In this document: piece after piece, positions 61,347 to 64,000 of the stretch
Numbering within the stretch: position 1 is the stretch's first letter
Layout: each line of letters opens with the position of its first letter
From: Pseudaminobacter soli (ex Zhang et al. 2022)
GTDB lineage: Bacteria > Pseudomonadota > Alphaproteobacteria > Rhizobiales > Rhizobiaceae
Length of the DNA stretch: 64,000 bases
NCBI RefSeq assembly: GCF_014595955.1
Contig: NZ_JABVCF010000011.1
Location: forward strand, 124,001-188,000
Direction of reading: 5' to 3'
Made by a program: the position numbers and the translations under genes
The notes under the pieces: generated by a model
Seen by the model: only the letters and a program-made list of their open reading frames with translations
Database searches by the model: none
What the model was told of the DNA's origin: nothing

Positions 61347-61437
61347 ATCTACCACTAGGCAGATGGTGCGGTATCTACCACTAGGCAGATGGTGCGGTAT
61401 CTACCACTAGGCAGATGGTGCGGTATCTACCACTAGG
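61347..61437. repeat. 26-bp tandem repeats upstream of tRNA-Ile
   Basis: Three identical 26-bp units (61347-61372, 61373-61398, 61399-61424) and a 13-bp partial fourth, each beginning ATCTACCACTAGG and ending GGTGCGGT. A diverged GGCAGATGGTGCGG occurs at about 61308-61321. There are no spacers, so it is not a CRISPR array. The rest of the 61254-61634 gap holds no convincing gene. Confidence 0.9.
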
Positions 61438-61634
61438 AAGGAGACACCCGCTATCCGCATGTACGGGAATCGAGCCGGTTCGTTGTGGGCTGGCTCGGAT
61501 GCTTCGCGTCCCGATATGCCGGTGGCTTTGTGGCGAGCGCTCTCGCGGTTGCTTAAATAGGTCTTCGCCCGGCGGTGCCCATCCAGCGGGTAAGGCTTGT
61601 GCCCGGCGCGCGAACCAACTAAGTCAGCGCCGTG

Positions 61635-61710
61635 GGGCCTGTAGCTCAATGGTTAGAGCCGGCGGCTCATAACCGCTTGGTTGGGGGTTCGAGTCCCTCC
61701 GGGCCCACCA
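61635..61710 (+). tRNA. tRNA-Ile2 (anticodon CAT, read as lysidine-AU)
   Basis: A 76-nt tRNA with 7-bp acceptor stem GGGCCTG/CGGGCCC, D-arm GCTC...GAGC, anticodon loop CTCATAA with anticodon CAT, T-arm with TTCGAGT and encoded CCA. The CTCATAA loop and the CCGCTTGGTT 3' side resemble the minor tRNA-Ile whose C34 is changed to lysidine by TilS to read ATA, rather than an elongator or initiator Met tRNA. tRNA 3' ends are frequent integration sites, and the sequence to the right looks accessory. Confidence 0.9.
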
Positions 61711-61741
61711 AATTTACTTATTTGTTGTCGGCACAAAATAG

Positions 61742-61792
61742 CAGCGAAGCGTTTCCAAAAATCAGCGAAGCGTTTCCAAAAAGTAGCGAACC
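61742..61792. repeat. 21-bp direct repeats right after tRNA-Ile
   Basis: Two adjacent 21-bp units, both starting CAGCGAAGCGTTTCC and differing at the last base, followed by a partial TAGCGAACC. They begin 32 bp after the tRNA and may mark the junction of an integrated element. Confidence 0.75.
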
Positions 61793-62356
61793 TAGTCAGA
61801 GTAGCGTCTGATTCCTATAACTTATTGATGTTATTGAGTCGTAAGATAGAGTTAGGAGTTCTAAAGCCGATTGAAGGGCTTCAAGTTCCACAGGCATGCC
61901 GCAGAAAAGCCACATTTCAGCAGCGAGCCCCCAGTAAGCTGCGACTCGCATTTCTTGGCCCCAGCAAGTCGTACGTGAGTAGGTTTCGGCCGACACCTTG
62001 CGTGCTCTATCGATCCGCCAGCTGAAACTCGATCTTCTTCACCACGCAGTTGCGGACGTGCGCTGTCCATGAGATCCGGCTTAAAAGGGCATTTTTCCAG
62101 CTTAGAATTGTCATTTCGGACAACGCGGCAAAGGAACAGCACTCTTTGGCTTCGAGGCCAGCCTGCACTTTCGCCCTGGACTTCAGACACATTCCCCAGA
62201 GCTTCGATCCGGACCAGTGGGCGGGAGGCGCTGTCATTTCTTGAACAATGCGGCCTGCGTGGACCCGCTGCGTCGTCTGGAGCGCGTTGACCCCGGTCAC
62301 CCTCTGCTTGAACCGCAGGGTCCTTATCGTCGCCCTTCCGGTGGCACAGCGTGGCG
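61793..62356. other. Stretch without supportable gene
   Basis: Open frames occur on both strands, for example a minus-strand frame at 62007-62300, but none shows a recognisable domain, good start or consistent codon use. Probably decayed accessory DNA. Confidence 0.4.
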
Positions 62357-62653
62357 TTACGGCTTGCGATCGATCCGTTTACCAGGAGGCTGATATCGAC
62401 GTTCAGCAGGCGCGGTCAGCATCTTGTCCGGGACACGTATTCCTGGTCCGAATCCCTCCCCAGCCGGCAGAAACATCACCCCCCTCGCTTCGAGAGCGCT
62501 CTGAACGCGCTCGCGGGAGGCTTCAGAAACGCCCTGGAGGGCTTCAATCCGTACCAGTGTGCGCTTGCTGACCCCCGCCTCTCTGGCAAGGTCGACGTGC
62601 GTGATGTCGATTGCTGCGCGTGCTGCCCGCAGCAGTTGGTAGGGGACCTTCAT
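62357..62653 (-). CDS. XRE-family helix-turn-helix regulator
   Basis: A 98-residue protein from ATG 62653 behind AGAAGGCGGT. The helix-turn-helix reads LLRAARAAIDITHVDLAREA followed by GVSKRTLVRIEALQGVS, close to the phage-repressor XRE fold. A short C-terminal segment (VMFLPAGEGFGPGIRVP) is typical of a rhizobial subgroup of small XRE proteins. It probably controls the accessory module to its right. An upstream ATG at 62806 gives a non-conserved extension. Confidence 0.75.
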   Translation of the reverse strand: MKVPYQLLRAARAAIDITHVDLAREAGVSKRTLVRIEALQGVSEASRERVQSALEARGVMFLPAGEGFGPGIRVPDKMLTAPAERRYQPPGKRIDRKP

Positions 62654-62732
62654 ACCGCCTTCTAGCCGCCTCGCGTCCACCGTTCCAGTTTGCTGATTCC
62701 TTGCGGGGCCACGATCCAAAGGATCCACGGAC

Positions 62733-62768
62733 AAAAAAGAGGCATGGGCGTCTGGACGCCCATGCCTC
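62733..62768 (-). terminator. Strong minus-strand terminator without an obvious upstream gene
   Basis: GAGGCATGGGCGTC and GACGCCCATGCCTC (62739-62752 and 62755-62768) are perfect 14-bp arms. On the minus strand the stem runs into six T (62738-62733). The only minus-strand gene near it starts to its left, so it must end a transcript from further right, perhaps a small or antisense RNA. Confidence 0.75.
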
Positions 62769-62851
62769 GGGCCCGTATGTCTGCCCCAGCTCACGAGGCG
62801 AATCAAAGGATTCGCGAAGAGCGCGATTCAGGCCAACGACGGAAGACCCCC

Positions 62852-63196
62852 ATGGTGACATTTAATCTGCACAGCCGCGAACAGGCCGAGCCGTTCGCGT
62901 TTGAGCTTGGCCGGCTGTCGGCGCTGGTGGCGGACATGGAGGCAATCCAGCGCGGTGTTCCTCCGGAGTGCCAGACCAAGGAGACCGCGCCGATCCTGGA
63001 CCGCTGGGTCATTGCCCAAAGACCAATCGCATGCCTCATGGGACTGTCCTCAGGTCACCCGCTGCTGCCGGGCGTCAACAGGGTGATTACGACATCCGAT
63101 CTGTGGCTCCTGTCAGACGACAGGACGTGGGCACGGACATTGTCACGGTGGTACCGGCTGGGCCGTCCTGCCGGACCGTCGGACGATCACGCGTGA
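62852..63196 (+). CDS. Hypothetical protein, DUF6634-like
   Basis: A 114-residue protein from ATG 62852. Segments AFELGRLSALVADMEAIQRG, APILDRWVIAQRPIACLMGL, SGHPLLPGVNRVITTSDLWL and TWARTLSRWYRLGRP resemble, from memory, a small rhizobial plasmid/island family called DUF6634; this is tentative. No catalytic motif is seen. It ends about 105 bp before the M41 peptidase gene on the same strand, so the two may form one unit. Confidence 0.6.
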   Translation: MVTFNLHSREQAEPFAFELGRLSALVADMEAIQRGVPPECQTKETAPILDRWVIAQRPIACLMGLSSGHPLLPGVNRVITTSDLWLLSDDRTWARTLSRWYRLGRPAGPSDDHA

Positions 63197-63301
63197 GGCC
63201 CTGATGACGGAAGAGACCTCTCGCCAGCGTGAGGTTCGCCACCAGCAGCACCAAGAGCCGCTGGATCGATGCCAATCAACCATCTGAGCAAGGGAAACTT
63301 G

Positions 63302-64000
63302 ATGCCTCCGGCTACGCCTTATCCCTACCACGCGACGCGCAATTCAGTACGTGGCGTCCTCTTCAGCAAACTCACGGGTGGCCCCGGGTCAGGTGACGGC
63401 AATCCACCTGACGGCGGAACTGGAGATCCTGCCGATGGCGACCACAGACCGAGGCGCACCGAGCACTTGAACTTCCGGATGGCAATCCATGAGGCGAGCC
63501 ACGCGGTGATCCGCCTGTGCCTGGGTCTGGGAACCCTCACGAAGATCACGGTCGACGCGCCAAACGGCGGATACCTCACTTGGCGGACGGATGAACTCCA
63601 CGAACTGACCGAGGGGTTCTTCACCGCGGTGCTGGCCGCCATCTGGGCAGGGCGCGCCGGAGAGGAGGTGATCATGAAATCATTCGCCGCCAGCGGCGGT
63701 GGCGATCAGGCGGTCGCGACAAAGCTCGCCTACGACATGGAGACCGCGATGGGCTTCGGACAGACCCGACCGCTCCTATATCGAAGCGCGCCTGATTGGC
63801 GGTCTCATCTCATCAACGACCCGGAACTTTCGGAGCACGTGAACGCGCGTTTGGAAGCAGCCTACAACACGGCCCGCGAGATGGTCGCCAAACAACGTGA
63901 AGCGATCATGCATCTGGCAGGGGCCCTGTTTGTTCACGACACCCTGGAGGGACCTGAGCTGGAGAGCCATCTGCAAGCCGTCAGAGAGCTTCTCGTCGAA
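63302..64000 (+). CDS. Free-standing M41 (FtsH-type) peptidase domain protein, 3' end outside window
   Basis: The frame is open from ATG 63302 (after AAGGGAAACTTG) to the window end, 233 residues; ATG 63269 is an alternative start. After a Gly/Pro/Asp-rich N-terminus, FRMAIHEASHAVIRLCLGLG contains the HExxH zinc motif, followed by WAGRAGEEVI and GGGDQAVATKLAYDMETAMG, the order seen in the protease domain of FtsH. No AAA ATPase domain precedes it and no membrane segment is seen, so it is a peptidase-only protein. It lies in the accessory tract after tRNA-Ile with a DUF6634-like gene and an XRE regulator. Confidence 0.8.
   Translation, partial: MPPATPYPYHATRNSVRGVLFSKLTGGPGSGDGNPPDGGTGDPADGDHRPRRTEHLNFRMAIHEASHAVIRLCLGLGTLTKITVDAPNGGYLTWRTDELHELTEGFFTAVLAAIWAGRAGEEVIMKSFAASGGGDQAVATKLAYDMETAMGFGQTRPLLYRSAPDWRSHLINDPELSEHVNARLEAAYNTAREMVAKQREAIMHLAGALFVHDTLEGPELESHLQAVRELLVE

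Noticed and set aside
61347-61437. Possible CRISPR array
   Set aside because: Units are directly contiguous without unique spacers and no cas gene is near.
62007-62300. Possible gene after tRNA-Ile on the minus strand
   Set aside because: No recognised motif and the start is poor; left as unexplained sequence.
63204-63287. 27-codon frame between the DUF6634-like and M41 genes
   Set aside because: Weak ribosome-binding site and no conserved feature; not supported.

Overview
The window is GC-rich chromosomal DNA of an alphaproteobacterium. The gene content fits Hyphomicrobiales, most like Phyllobacteriaceae (Mesorhizobium and relatives): rpoD beside dnaG, a trxB-lysR pair divergent from an Lrp/AsnC regulator, an LpcC/LpsB-type LPS core mannosyltransferase next to greA, a YqeY protein divergent from carA, and an NfeR1/alpha-r14-like small RNA. 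This is inferred from protein and motif recognition, not from a search.

Layout. 1-9.7 kb: a partial EAL gene, an aspartate aminotransferase, an orphan PAAR protein, a GGDEF-EAL protein, a small RHH-like protein, an EF-G paralogue and msrP. 9.75-12.6 kb: a small RNA, lysR, trxB and the Lrp-type regulator. 12.7-20.5 kb: a surface-polysaccharide cluster (O-acyltransferase, capsule/Kdo-like enzyme, two sialyltransferase-like proteins, a TylF-type methyltransferase, GT8-like, GT25 and GT4 enzymes) ending in lpcC and greA. 20.5-25 kb: ogt, a lytic transglycosylase lipoprotein, and HlyU, YjbQ, Uma2 and GYD proteins. 25-28.4 kb: an accessory patch with a 632-residue membrane protein of unknown function, a decayed IS630 transposase, a truncated secreted-protein gene, a fossil of sigma region 4, and a VOC/TetR pair with two matching operators. 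28.4-49.9 kb: core genes (rpoD, dnaG, yqeY, carA, carB) interspersed with an MFS exporter, a His-rich RcnB-like protein, a Na/Pi cotransporter, a Tad-like VWA protein, a YpfJ metallopeptidase, a PAS-GGDEF-EAL protein and an SH3 protein.

50-52.3 kb: a visibly AT-rich insertion carrying a NACHT NTPase, the family of bacterial NLR-like defence proteins. It is split by a one-base shift at a T6 run. Next to it is a chimeric scar made from two genes that lie intact 1.3-1.9 kb downstream, joined at a 7-bp microhomology. 52.5-61.3 kb: cspA, a PCC/DUF296 protein, an ABC permease lacking its ATPase, an SDR, an OmpA protein with about twelve 29-residue repeats, and small envelope proteins. 61.3-64 kb: 26-bp tandem repeats, tRNA-Ile(CAT), and an accessory tract with an XRE regulator, a DUF6634-like protein, an orphan minus-strand terminator and a free-standing M41 (FtsH-type) peptidase running off the end.

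The best candidates for new biology are the NACHT locus with its recombination scar, the 632-residue membrane protein, and the tRNA-Ile-adjacent M41 peptidase module. The small RNA, the operator pairs and the EF-G paralogue lacking the switch II histidine are the clearest regulatory or biochemical oddities.
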